Shown one piece after another: positions 1 to 8,658 of a stretch of 39,068 bases of DNA; position 1 is the stretch's first letter; each line of letters opens with the position of its first letter. The translations under genes were made by a program, and so were the position numbers. The notes below the pieces were generated by a model, which was not told the origin of the DNA, ran no database searches, and saw nothing but the letters and a program-made list of their open reading frames with translations. Source of the DNA: Gammaproteobacteria bacterium (GTDB taxonomy: Bacteria; Pseudomonadota; Gammaproteobacteria; Chromatiales; Chromatiaceae); contig JAJFJN010000105.1 of the NCBI GenBank assembly GCA_021773975.1, positions 1-39,068 on the forward strand, in the 5' to 3' direction.

Positions 1-57
1 CTTGGGAGGCTTGCGTCGTTTGGGGTTAACTGTTGTGGTTCGTTGGATTGTAGGCAT
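1..57 (-). CDS. Start of an unidentified leftward gene (cut by window edge)
   Basis: Reading leftward, an ATG at 57-55 is preceded by GGAG seven bases upstream, a convincing ribosome binding site. Only 19 codons are inside the window. They encode a Thr/Arg/Lys/Pro-rich basic start (MPTIQRTTTVNPKRRKPPK). No family can be named from so little. It is divergent from the gene starting at 129, leaving only about 70 bases between them. Confidence 0.45.
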   Translation of the reverse strand, partial: MPTIQRTTTVNPKRRKPPK

Positions 58-128
58 GAGCTTTCTCCGGTGTGGTTGGTGTGGAGAAATATAACGCCTG
101 TGTGGCTGGGTGATAATGACGTCTTAAA

Positions 129-1115
129 ATGACCGGTTACGGTGGGCAGGCGGTAGGAGAGGGTAAATCAACCAGCACCGTCTATACCTTTCTCAAGACG
201 CTGCACTTCTTACGTGAATGCTGCAAACGTGATATTGAAAGTGGACGCATGCGATTGGCCTCTATTGGTGTTGCACTTCAGGGTGATACAACCCATGCCC
301 CGATGCGGGTATCAGGAAACCCAGAAGCAACCATCAACCTGGTTTCTATCGATCAGCTGGTGGATACGGTAATCCCACAAATTGGTCAATTAACGAAACA
401 ACTCCAAACCCATCATATTGTTGGGCAAGACTTTGATCTAGGAGAAACCCGCGATCAGTTTTGTGCAGGCATGGCGGTCAGTGGGATTGAATATGTGCCG
501 GATCATGCCTTTGAACAGCAGCCACGCAACTCACTGGAGGAGCGCTTTTTTCGTGCTACCCGTGTGTACCAACCCTATATGCATGCTGCACCTAAATTCG
601 CGCTAGGGAGAGAGACAAAACAGGTTTACCTCATTGATCTGCTGACATTAGTTAGTGAGTTCAAAGCACAGATGAATGGCGCAGATAATCAGGCCCATCC
701 TGATAATCTGGGTGGTATGTCACTGGAGTGCTTGGGGGTAGATTCTGCACAGCACTATTTTGACCGCCTGATCGAAAAGGATTTTGGTTTTGATTTCCTT
801 GGCCGTTGGCGTGACATGAATACCTGCATTCGATTCAGCATCAAGGGATTGAGATGCTTTGATCAAACCATCCAGTTCTCTAATGAAAGCGCCTGCTATA
901 CCAGCCATGATGCGGCTGTCTGCCGGTATGAGATGAATGAGGAGACCTTTCACCAAATTACCTACAACCAACTGGATCCAAAACAGGCTTTTTTTAAGGG
1001 ACTCGTGATCATTGAGGGCGATAAAGAGGCGGGTCTGAAATTTGCCTTTTTTCTGAGCGATTATCTCAAGCACGTTGATGATCATGTAATAACCGAGCTG
1101 TCAGGGATCAAGTAA
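129..1115 (+). CDS. 5'-truncated thioester-reductase-like (NAD_binding_4) protein with C-terminal SCP2-like domain
   Basis: The first ~90 residues resemble the C-terminal third of the male-sterility/thioester-reductase SDR family (NAD_binding_4): a segment like GNPEATINLVSIDQLVDTV matches the conserved tail where the substrate loop ends. The N-terminal Rossmann fold, with its nucleotide-binding glycine motif and the catalytic Tyr-Lys pair, is absent. The last ~80 residues (for example LDPKQAFFKGLVIIEGDKEA) look like an SCP2 sterol/lipid-carrier domain. An in-frame TGA lies at 117-119 and no Shine-Dalgarno precedes the ATG at 129, so the coding region appears to have lost its 5' end by deletion, frameshift or assembly error. 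Intact relatives would reduce an acyl thioester to an aldehyde or alcohol using NAD(P)H. The five following genes run the same way with little spacing, so it was probably part of their operon. Whether the remaining protein is made or active is doubtful. Confidence 0.6.
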   Translation: MTGYGGQAVGEGKSTSTVYTFLKTLHFLRECCKRDIESGRMRLASIGVALQGDTTHAPMRVSGNPEATINLVSIDQLVDTVIPQIGQLTKQLQTHHIVGQDFDLGETRDQFCAGMAVSGIEYVPDHAFEQQPRNSLEERFFRATRVYQPYMHAAPKFALGRETKQVYLIDLLTLVSEFKAQMNGADNQAHPDNLGGMSLECLGVDSAQHYFDRLIEKDFGFDFLGRWRDMNTCIRFSIKGLRCFDQTIQFSNESACYTSHDAAVCRYEMNEETFHQITYNQLDPKQAFFKGLVIIEGDKEAGLKFAFFLSDYLKHVDDHVITELSGIK

Positions 1116-1120
1116 GGGTC

Positions 1121-3214
1121 GTGGCTGGTTTTGTAGCACGTTACTATCGGGCGATTGTCATCAGCATGTTGGTGATGGTGGGGTTGTTGTCACTGCAGCT
1201 ACCCAAGCTACATATGGATAGTTCGTTTGAGGGATGGATTCATAGCAAAGGGGAGCTGTACAAAACCTATACCAATTTTACAGAACAATTTGGAGCAGAT
1301 GACAAGCTACTGATTGTCTTTAAAACCCATGATCTGATGGCCTCTGATCCTGATGCAGCAGGGTTGAATGAGGCGCTGCCAGAATCCCATTTGGATCGGT
1401 ATCTGGATTTTGTTACCAGCCTAAATAATATACCGGTTGTGTCAGGGGTGATCGACCCTGTCGGCATCTATCTGGATAATGTGGATCTGGATGATGGCCT
1501 GGCACTGGTATTAAAGGATCAGGCGGCAACAGCTCGGATACGAGATAAGCTATCTCAATCACTCCCAGGTGACTGGGAGGCATTGGCCGCCAAGGATATG
1601 CAAACCCTGGGGCTGTTGATTACATTAGATCCCACGCAGCGGCAGGATTATCCCTATGTTGTGCAGCAGATCCGCAGTGCATTCAGTGCAGTGGGGATTG
1701 CCTATCATATGGCCGGTGTCCCTTACTTCTCTGCCGTCATGGCTGAGGTGATGAATCAGGATCTGACTCTGGTTCTCACTCTGTTGATAACAGTTGCGCT
1801 CTCTATTCTCTTTTTCTTTCTGCGTGCGCCTTGGTTGGTGCTCAGTATCGTGACAGGTATTGCTACAAGCCTGATCAGTACGCTGGGATTGGGGATGCTA
1901 TTAGGGATACAGGTCACCCTATTGACCCTCATCCTCTTCCCACTGCTTTTCTGCGTGGGGCTAACGACTGCCATCCACTTTTTTAGTCGCAGGCAGGGCG
2001 ATTGTTGGACGCTGGATTATGCCTATGCCCAAGTACTTAAGCCGGCGACAATCGCCATGGCCACAACAGCAATTGGAACGGGCTCCTTTCTGTTTGCACC
2101 ACAACCTGCCGTCAGCGAAATGGGCATCTTGCTACCGCTGGGTATTCTGCTGACCTACCTCTCAACCATGCTGTTTACTCCTGCTCTATTTCGCTGGGTT
2201 ACAGGTGGGTGGCATCTGCCGAAGATCAATCATGCAACACACAATCTATCTACTGGCAGGATGCGAAAAGCCATCTCCCTGCTGCTGCTGTTGGTGGCAT
2301 TTGGCTCAGCCTTTCTTGCTGGCAATATTAAGGTTAATCCTGATGCTATCTTCTTCTTTCAGCAGGAGAGTGAACTGGTGCGCTCCTATCAGCAGATTGA
2401 AGAACAGCTGGTTGGCTTGATGACAGTAGAGCTGATGATTAGTACCACTTCAGGTAAGTCAGTATTGGAAGGCAATCAGCGAAGCACTGTTGATGCTTTT
2501 CTGGAAACCATTGGCAAGATGCCGAGCCTTACCTCAAAAATCAGTGGCTTTGATCTACAGACTCCCAAGTTTCTCACCAAAAATAGAGAGGCGATGCGTG
2601 TATCGCTGCACTATCGCAATCTGGCTAATCAAAGTTTTACCGAGATTGAAAAAGAGCTGCATCAACACTGGGCAGCTACAAACAGTGAAAAGAGTGGATT
2701 ACAGCTGGCTATCACCGGCCAATTACCTTTGATTTTAATGGGACAGGATCAACTGCTCTGGTCACAGGCCAAGGTGTTTATCTGTATCTTCCTGCTGGTT
2801 AGCATACTGCTGTTTGTCTTGTTACGCTCAGGTCGAATCCTGCTGCTGGCACTGGTGGCCAATTTTATCCCGCTATTGATTACGGCGGGTGCCATGGTGG
2901 TACTAAGTATCCCCATCAACAGTATCAACCTATTTGTAGCGAGTGTACTGCTTGGCGTGATTGTGGATGACACCATTCACCTGCTGCATGCCTATCGTGA
3001 ATCAGGTGATATGGCGGTGGCACTAGAGCAGGTTAAACCCGCACTTTGGATCACCACGGTGACGGTTGCTCTGGCATTTGCTGCGCTTTTGGCATCACAG
3101 ATTGTGCCGGTTGTTCAATTTGGGTTGCTCTCTGTTATTGCGGTAATCTCTGCCTATCTGTGTGACACCTGTCTGCTGCCTCTTTTATCATCAACCAAGC
3201 GAGTTAAAATTTGA
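1121..3214 (+). CDS. MMPL/RND-superfamily exporter
   Basis: A 697-residue inner-membrane protein with the internally duplicated layout of MMPL/RND transporters (COG1033-like). It has one membrane segment near residues 8-28, a periplasmic loop, a block of five membrane segments around 215-360, then the same again from about 385 and 555-690. The segment GVIVDDTIHLLHAY near the end is the characteristic Asp-pair motif of the proton-relay helix in this family. Relatives move lipids, hopanoids or other hydrophobic molecules out of the inner membrane. The GTG start at 1121 follows AAGG and lies five bases after the previous stop. The 3' end overlaps the next gene by four bases (TTGA), so the two are translationally coupled. 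In this setting it is the likely exporter of the product made by the surrounding enzymes; the substrate cannot be read from the sequence. Confidence 0.8.
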   Translation: MAGFVARYYRAIVISMLVMVGLLSLQLPKLHMDSSFEGWIHSKGELYKTYTNFTEQFGADDKLLIVFKTHDLMASDPDAAGLNEALPESHLDRYLDFVTSLNNIPVVSGVIDPVGIYLDNVDLDDGLALVLKDQAATARIRDKLSQSLPGDWEALAAKDMQTLGLLITLDPTQRQDYPYVVQQIRSAFSAVGIAYHMAGVPYFSAVMAEVMNQDLTLVLTLLITVALSILFFFLRAPWLVLSIVTGIATSLISTLGLGMLLGIQVTLLTLILFPLLFCVGLTTAIHFFSRRQGDCWTLDYAYAQVLKPATIAMATTAIGTGSFLFAPQPAVSEMGILLPLGILLTYLSTMLFTPALFRWVTGGWHLPKINHATHNLSTGRMRKAISLLLLLVAFGSAFLAGNIKVNPDAIFFFQQESELVRSYQQIEEQLVGLMTVELMISTTSGKSVLEGNQRSTVDAFLETIGKMPSLTSKISGFDLQTPKFLTKNREAMRVSLHYRNLANQSFTEIEKELHQHWAATNSEKSGLQLAITGQLPLILMGQDQLLWSQAKVFICIFLLVSILLFVLLRSGRILLLALVANFIPLLITAGAMVVLSIPINSINLFVASVLLGVIVDDTIHLLHAYRESGDMAVALEQVKPALWITTVTVALAFAALLASQIVPVVQFGLLSVIAVISAYLCDTCLLPLLSSTKRVKI

Positions 3215-4254
3215 CCTCACTTAATACCCATCTGCAAGCAATCCTTGCACTGCACTTTCATCCCCATGAGGGTGCGCCTTACTGGCTTGAGAGAGAGAAG
3301 GCACTGGGTTTCAGCGTACAGGAGCGAATCAAAACGGTTGATGATCTGCCTCTGTTGGAACCAATGGATCTGGATGCCCTCTGTCGTTACCCTGTAGAGA
3401 CATTTATCCCCAGTAAATTTACTGGCCGTCCCATTATTGCTGCGGAGACAGGGGGTGCGACAGGCACGCCCAAGAGTACCGCTTGGTTTGAAGAGGATCT
3501 GCAACAGGCCTTTGTGCAACCCTTTTTGGATGATACCGAGCAGGCCAGAGCAAGCTGGCCAAAAGATGGTCATTGGCTGTGGCTTGGCCCTGGTGGGCCG
3601 CATGTGATCGGCAAGGTAGCGCATCGTATCGCCCAGGCAACAACCGGCTGTGATGCCTTCAGTGTGGATTTTGATCCCCGTTGGTTCCGTCGTCTGAATG
3701 CGGAGTCTGTAGCCGCCACACGTTATCGGGAACATGTGCTTGGTCAAGGTCTGCGGATTTTGAATCAACAAAACATTCGTTATCTGTTTGTTACCCCTGC
3801 CGTATTGAATCCGCTAATTGAGCTGATGACAGCAGAGACCAAGCAGCGCATCCATTTTATCTACCTGGGTGGCATGCCAGTATCTGAGCAGAATTTAGCA
3901 CGCTACCAACAACAGTTTCCCATGGCTGAGCTGCTCTGTGGTTATGGCAACACCCTGTTTGGTGTCTGCCACCAGAAAGAGGGAGAGGGGATTTGCTACT
4001 ACCCTTCATCAGAGCAACACATTGTGCAGGTTGTCACCCTGGATGAGCAGATGGATGATGCCGAGCGCCTGCGCACTCCTGTGGCCTATGGTGAACGAGG
4101 TCAGGTGGTTATGCATCGTCTGACAGAGAGTGCATTCCTACCTAATGTGGTGGAGCGGGATAGCGGCACACGGATTGCTGGTGAGCGGGATGGTGTAGCC
4201 AATCCAGGCCCTTGCGAACGCATCCCTTTTGTTGTGACTGAAGGCATTTACTGA
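3211..4254 (+). CDS. LuxE/PaaK-like adenylate-forming enzyme (acyl-protein synthetase-like)
   Basis: A 347-residue member of the ANL adenylate-forming superfamily. Residues 79-90 (AETGGATGTPKS) form the ATP phosphate-binding loop of this superfamily, and later segments such as YLGGMP and CGYGNTLFG match the substrate/adenine region of phenylacetate-CoA ligase and LuxE-type acyl-protein synthetases. The protein is shorter than PaaK (about 430 residues) and seems to lack most of the mobile C-terminal domain, as in LuxE-like proteins, which activate a carboxylate as acyl-AMP and hand it to a protein thiol. It starts with TTG at 3211, overlapping the exporter stop, which signals coupling. Activation of a carboxylic acid is established for the family; the acid here is unknown. 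Confidence 0.65.
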   Translation: MTSLNTHLQAILALHFHPHEGAPYWLEREKALGFSVQERIKTVDDLPLLEPMDLDALCRYPVETFIPSKFTGRPIIAAETGGATGTPKSTAWFEEDLQQAFVQPFLDDTEQARASWPKDGHWLWLGPGGPHVIGKVAHRIAQATTGCDAFSVDFDPRWFRRLNAESVAATRYREHVLGQGLRILNQQNIRYLFVTPAVLNPLIELMTAETKQRIHFIYLGGMPVSEQNLARYQQQFPMAELLCGYGNTLFGVCHQKEGEGICYYPSSEQHIVQVVTLDEQMDDAERLRTPVAYGERGQVVMHRLTESAFLPNVVERDSGTRIAGERDGVANPGPCERIPFVVTEGIY

Positions 4255-4271
4255 ATTTTAAAAGAGATCCA

Positions 4272-5576
4272 TTGATGAGTTCTACTGAGGCTACAAAAAC
4301 CGAACAGATGTTGGCATTAAAGGCTGAATATCTGATTCCCTGTGTCTATCATTTTTACAAAAAACCGATGGTATTGGAGCGGGGTGAAGGTGTCTGGCTG
4401 TTTGATACAGATGGAAAGCGTTACCTGGATGCCTATTCAGGTGTGGGTGTCGTCAACTGTGGCCATTGTAATCCTGAGATTGTTGCTGCAACAGAGAGAC
4501 AACTGCATCAGCTGCAGCACACTACTACCATCTATTTGACTGAACCCATGCTGCGACTGGCTGAGAAGCTGGCTCAATTTGTACCAGGCCAACTGAAGCG
4601 CAGCTTCTTCTGCACCAGTGGCAGTGAGGCCAATGAAGGAGCGCTGCTGTTAGCACGACTGGCCACGGGTCGTAGTGATTTTGTTGCACTGAGCCGCTCC
4701 CTGCATGGGCGCACACACCTGACCACTGGGCTGACTGGTTCAGCCTTTTGGCGCACTGATCCTCATCCCCCATCCTGTGCTCATTTTATCTCCAGCCCAG
4801 TGTGTCAGGAGTGTCCGCACAATAAAACTTATCCAGAATGTGATCTCTACTGTACCCAAGCATTGGAGCAGGTGCTGGATGAGAACAAGGGCAAGGTTGC
4901 GGCCATGATCACAGAGCCACTGCATGGCAATGGTGGCATTATTGTGCCACCCGCAGGATGGTTCCGGCGGATTAAAGATATTCTGGAACAGCACAATGTA
5001 CTGCTGATTATGGATGAGGCACAAACCGGTTTCTGCCGAACGGGTCGTCGATTTGGTTTTGAGTGGGAGGGGATAGAACCTGATATCTTGACCCTCTGCA
5101 AGGCACTGGGAAATGGCCTACCTATCGCAGCATTTATGACCACCGATAAGATAGCAGAGCGCTACACCAAACCAGGGGCTTCTACCTTTGGTGGCAACCT
5201 GGTCTGCGCCCAAACAGCGCAAGCAGCCTTGAACTATATGCAGACCCACCAACTTGAACAGAAGGCAGCACAATCTGGCCAGCAACTGCGGGAACGCATG
5301 GAATTACTTGCTGAAAGCACCCCCATGATTAGTGAAGTGAGAGGAAGAGGGCTGATGCTAGGGTTGGAGCTAACAGACCACAATGGCACTGTTGCCGGTG
5401 ATCTGCTGGATGAACTCTTGGAGTGGTTAAAAGATAACGGTGTTCTGGCAGGTAAAACAGGGCCAGGGCGTAATGTGCTGACGTTGATGCCACCACTGGT
5501 TATATCAACAGAAGAGCTGCATCAGCTTTGCCAAAAAGTAGCGCAAGCATTTGCTCTGCTCACTAAAAAATATTGA
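4272..5576 (+). CDS. Class III PLP-dependent aminotransferase
   Basis: A 434-residue fold-type I class III aminotransferase of normal length. GSEAN (117-121) binds the cofactor phosphate, MDEAQTGF (247-254) holds the Asp that contacts the pyridine nitrogen, and Lys277 in LCKALGNG is the expected Schiff-base lysine. A Cys-rich segment at 178-194 (four Cys, CxxC then CxxxC) is also seen in the AGXT2-like subgroup and may bind metal. Enzymes of this class move an amino group between an amino donor and a ketone or aldehyde, often with a terminal aldehyde as acceptor. The gene sits 17 bases after the adenylate-forming enzyme. Next to an acyl reductase remnant, transamination of a long-chain aldehyde is an attractive reading, but substrates cannot be told from the sequence. 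Confidence 0.8.
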   Translation: MMSSTEATKTEQMLALKAEYLIPCVYHFYKKPMVLERGEGVWLFDTDGKRYLDAYSGVGVVNCGHCNPEIVAATERQLHQLQHTTTIYLTEPMLRLAEKLAQFVPGQLKRSFFCTSGSEANEGALLLARLATGRSDFVALSRSLHGRTHLTTGLTGSAFWRTDPHPPSCAHFISSPVCQECPHNKTYPECDLYCTQALEQVLDENKGKVAAMITEPLHGNGGIIVPPAGWFRRIKDILEQHNVLLIMDEAQTGFCRTGRRFGFEWEGIEPDILTLCKALGNGLPIAAFMTTDKIAERYTKPGASTFGGNLVCAQTAQAALNYMQTHQLEQKAAQSGQQLRERMELLAESTPMISEVRGRGLMLGLELTDHNGTVAGDLLDELLEWLKDNGVLAGKTGPGRNVLTLMPPLVISTEELHQLCQKVAQAFALLTKKY

Positions 5577-5582
5577 GGTCTA

Positions 5583-7577
5583 TTGCCTGTGAAGCAAAGA
5601 GTTGAATTACTTGCCCCAGCGGGCAGCTGGGAAGCACTTGAAGCGGTTATTGAAGCGGGTGCTGATGCGGTCTATTTTTCTGAAAAGCGCTTCGGTATGC
5701 GTCAACACGGTGCCTGGTTAAACTTTGGTGATAAAGAGGTCAGTGATGTCATCTCTTATGCCCATGAGCGTGGGGTAAAAGCCTATCTAACACTCAATAA
5801 TCTACTGACAGGTGATGAAATTGACTCCTTGGAAAAGGATCTGCTGGCACTGAAAGATAACCCGCCCGACTCTCTAATCATTCAGGATCTTGGCCTGTTG
5901 CAACTCCTGCAAAAACTGGATCTTGGCATTCCCATTCATGCCAGTACCATGATGAATGTGCATCATGGAGAGGCCGCCAAGCTGCTTAAAAAACAGGGGG
6001 TAACTCGGATCATAACCTCTCGTGATATCAGCCTGGATGATGCCAGAGAGCTGGGGCAAAGAGCTGAATTAGAGGTAGAGTATTTCCTGCATGGTGACAT
6101 GTGTATCAGTGTGGGTTCCCAGTGTCTGCACAGTGGTATCTCGATGGGCATGAGCGCCAACCGTGGCAAGTGCCTGAAATCCTGCCGTTGGGCATGGAGT
6201 TTGGTGGATCGGGAGCGGGATAAGGTTCTGGCATCAGTAGATGAACAATATCTATTGGCACTGAAGGATATCTGTCTTTATCACCAGTTGCCGCAGATGA
6301 TTACCGGTGGCATCGCGTCGTTAAAGATTGAGGGTAGGGCGCGCCCGGGAGAGTATCTTGCCCCTATTGTGAAAGCTTATCGTGAGGCTATCGATCGCTA
6401 CTATGCAAACCCTGCTGCCTATACCACGGACTTTAGTGTCATCAAGATGCTGCGTGGGCAGACCATTCGAGAGATAGCAACCAGTCACGCTCTTTCTCAA
6501 CCAGGCACGGGAGCTGTTGGCCTTTCTGGAGAACATGAACCTCGTTTTTTCTCTATTGCGATAGAGGAAAAACCCTGCGCAGATGAGCACATACCACAGA
6601 CGGCTAAAATAAAAACCTCCAATAAACCAGGTCTTAGTGTTCGCTGTGGAAATATACAGGCTGCGCGATCTGTGTTGGAGGCAGGTGCAGATGCTATTTA
6701 TATCGGTGGTGAATCATTTCAGTCAGCCCAGCAGAATAATTGGCAGCAGCATGAGATGGCAGAGTTCATTCAGCAATGTCGAGAGGGTGAAACAAAGGTT
6801 GGAATAGTCACCCCTAGAATCACAACAGATCGGGAATTCTTTGAGCTGGAATCATTGCTGGAGATGATGGCGCAGACACCGCCCGATAGTTATCTGGTCA
6901 GTAATATCGGTGCCGTTGAGTGGATGCAGAAACATACCGATACACCGCTGCATGGTGACTTCTCACTTAATCTCTGGAATGGCAAAGCGGTAGAGATGTT
7001 AACGCAGAGTGGCATGATCAGTATTACAGCCGGGTTGGAGTTAGATCTGGTTCAGGTGAAAAATCTGGCATCACAAAGCTCACTACCCGTGGAGTGTATG
7101 GTGCATGGTGCGTTACCCAGCATGCTGTTGGAATATTGCCCAATTGGTGTCCACATGAGTGGCACTACCCGACAAGACCCATGCCCTGGCCCTTGTAAAC
7201 AGCGCTCGTATGCATTACGTAGCCGAGCTGATCAACTCCATTGGCTGGAGGCCGATCAGTACTGCCGTAATCATCTCTTTATGGCCAAAGACCTTTGCAT
7301 GATTGATCATCTTGAGCGCCTACAGCACTCAAATATCAATCAATTAAGAATTGAAGGTGCGCTGTATGAAACAGATTACCTGCAAAAGTTGGTTCAATTT
7401 TATAAGCAAGCCATTGATCAGTTGTCCGCAGGTGGTGAAATAGAAAGACGACAGCATGTGGTAGAGCAGGGCGCACCACGCGCACTTACAGTGGGTGCTT
7501 ATGGTAATACCCTTGAAGCAATCTCAGAACCCTGCAAAGAGCTACCAACTGATCTGTTGGTCACATACAGTTCATAG
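5583..7577 (+). CDS. Double-domain U32 family protein (putative Fe-S, UbiU/TrhP-like)
   Basis: A 664-residue protein made of two consecutive U32 domains (about 8-300 and 355-640); each opens with the family pattern of a Gly-Ala-Asp-Ala motif followed by Val/Ile-Tyr. Members once called peptidases include UbiU/UbiV, TrhP and RlhA, which take part in oxygen-independent hydroxylation of ubiquinone precursors or RNA and use a 4Fe-4S cluster. In domain 1 Cys174, Cys181, Cys197/Cys201 and Cys231 fall at the spacing of the family's cluster ligands. Domain 2 keeps CPIG, a CPGPC pair and DLC but has Pro where the first Cys would be. The start is TTG at 5583 or GTG at 5589; GAGG at 5575-5578 lies 4 or 10 bases upstream, so the later start is equally plausible. 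The gene follows the aminotransferase by six bases and is surely co-transcribed. An oxygen-independent hydroxylase role is inferred. Confidence 0.75.
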   Translation: MPVKQRVELLAPAGSWEALEAVIEAGADAVYFSEKRFGMRQHGAWLNFGDKEVSDVISYAHERGVKAYLTLNNLLTGDEIDSLEKDLLALKDNPPDSLIIQDLGLLQLLQKLDLGIPIHASTMMNVHHGEAAKLLKKQGVTRIITSRDISLDDARELGQRAELEVEYFLHGDMCISVGSQCLHSGISMGMSANRGKCLKSCRWAWSLVDRERDKVLASVDEQYLLALKDICLYHQLPQMITGGIASLKIEGRARPGEYLAPIVKAYREAIDRYYANPAAYTTDFSVIKMLRGQTIREIATSHALSQPGTGAVGLSGEHEPRFFSIAIEEKPCADEHIPQTAKIKTSNKPGLSVRCGNIQAARSVLEAGADAIYIGGESFQSAQQNNWQQHEMAEFIQQCREGETKVGIVTPRITTDREFFELESLLEMMAQTPPDSYLVSNIGAVEWMQKHTDTPLHGDFSLNLWNGKAVEMLTQSGMISITAGLELDLVQVKNLASQSSLPVECMVHGALPSMLLEYCPIGVHMSGTTRQDPCPGPCKQRSYALRSRADQLHWLEADQYCRNHLFMAKDLCMIDHLERLQHSNINQLRIEGALYETDYLQKLVQFYKQAIDQLSAGGEIERRQHVVEQGAPRALTVGAYGNTLEAISEPCKELPTDLLVTYSS

Positions 7578-7590
7578 ATGGAGTATTAAC

Positions 7591-8334
7591 ATGAAGCGCT
7601 CAATCTCTATATTTCTATTGCTGGTCTCTTTTTTGATAACAACCTCACTTCAGGCTAAAGAGCCTGACTGGTCTGACTATGCCGCTTTACTAAAACAGCA
7701 TGTAACGACCGAACAGCACTATGATGTACAACTCAATTGGGTGAGCTACAGCAAAATAAAACAAGACCCACGATGGAATCGTATTGTAAAGCAGCTGGAA
7801 GCATTCTCTCCAAAACAACTGGTCAATGATAAAGAACGACTAACCTTTTACATCAATGCTTACAACATCATGGCTATGAAAGTGGTGCTGGATAACTGGC
7901 CACTGGATAGCATTAAAGATGTAGGCAATATGTTATGGCCTGTGTGGAAACGAACCGCAGGGAAAATTGGTGGCAAAGAGGTAACGCTCAACGAACTTGA
8001 GCATGAAATACTGCGCCCAATGGGTGAGCCAAGAATCCATTTTGCTATTGTTTGTGCCTCTATCAGTTGCCCTGATCTACGCAAAGAACCTTACGCTGTT
8101 GATAAATTAGATAGTCAGTTGGATGACCAAGTAACCCGGTTTTTTAACAATGCAAAAAAAGGTCTAAACCAAAAAGGGAAAGAGATCCATACCTCAAAAA
8201 TACTCTCTTGGTTTGAAGAGGATTTTGGTGGAGAAAAAGGTGTTAAAAAGTTTGTACACAACTACAAAGCTTTGCCAACAGATTCAGCCATAAAGGCAGA
8301 TCTATCATATGACTGGCGGGTAAACGGCAATTAG
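7591..8334 (+). CDS. DUF547 secreted protein
   Basis: A 247-residue protein with a clear Sec signal peptide (basic MKRS, hydrophobic stretch, cleavage probably after LQA near residue 22). The mature part shows DUF547 hallmarks: FYINAYNIMAMKVVL, the Cys-bearing IVCASISCPDLR and a late ILSWFEEDFGG block. Function of the family is not established; many members are periplasmic. The ATG at 7591 was chosen because GGAG at 7580-7583 lies seven bases upstream and the signal peptide begins there. It starts 13 bases after the U32 gene, so it may share that transcript. Confidence 0.8.
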   Translation: MKRSISIFLLLVSFLITTSLQAKEPDWSDYAALLKQHVTTEQHYDVQLNWVSYSKIKQDPRWNRIVKQLEAFSPKQLVNDKERLTFYINAYNIMAMKVVLDNWPLDSIKDVGNMLWPVWKRTAGKIGGKEVTLNELEHEILRPMGEPRIHFAIVCASISCPDLRKEPYAVDKLDSQLDDQVTRFFNNAKKGLNQKGKEIHTSKILSWFEEDFGGEKGVKKFVHNYKALPTDSAIKADLSYDWRVNGN

Positions 8335-8400
8335 GTGTAATAGCTTAGACTTGATTGAAAAGCCAGTGTCTGATCTTGAATGACTAGACTCCAATGCCCT

Positions 8401-8658
8401 CTATACTAACTGCATTAATTCGCTTAGATATGAGCTGCGTTTCATTGAACTGTAACCTTTCAATGTTTTTTTGATAACCATGAATGGCTGGTTGCTGGCA
8501 ATATTGGAAAATACTGCACCTGAATTTCCGTAATTAGCCTCACAGCCAGAACACACAGAGGATTTAGCCTGTCCTGCTGTAATGTCATCCATGCCCTGTA
8601 TTACCCCTATCTCTGTCAGGCCTGCTAGAACTAGTAGAATCATTACGCTTTTTTTCAT
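8401..8658 (-). CDS. Small exported cytochrome c4-like protein lacking the haem-ligand His (degenerate)
   Basis: An 85-residue product with a signal-peptide-like start (MKKSVMILLVLAGL) and a good ribosome binding site (GAGGGTG about seven bases upstream). The part GQAKSSVCSGCEANYGNS aligns by eye with the haem-binding segment of cytochrome c4-type proteins, normally CxxCH followed by GxxGNS. Here both Cys remain but the axial His is Glu (GAG). The following residues (ASNQPFMVIKKTLKGYSSMKR) still resemble the c4 region after the haem motif. The sixth-ligand Met region and the second haem half seen in c4 are missing. This looks like a decaying gene or a repurposed small periplasmic protein. It converges on the DUF547 gene. 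Confidence 0.5.
   Translation of the reverse strand: MKKSVMILLVLAGLTEIGVIQGMDDITAGQAKSSVCSGCEANYGNSGAVFSNIASNQPFMVIKKTLKGYSSMKRSSYLSELMQLV

Noticed and set aside
720-1085. 121-codon leftward frame inside the SCP2-domain gene
   Set aside because: It is antisense to a segment with clear SCP2-type homology and has no start signals.
3217-3771. 184-codon leftward frame inside the LuxE/PaaK-like gene
   Set aside because: The opposite strand holds the conserved ATP-binding loop; this frame shows no family features.
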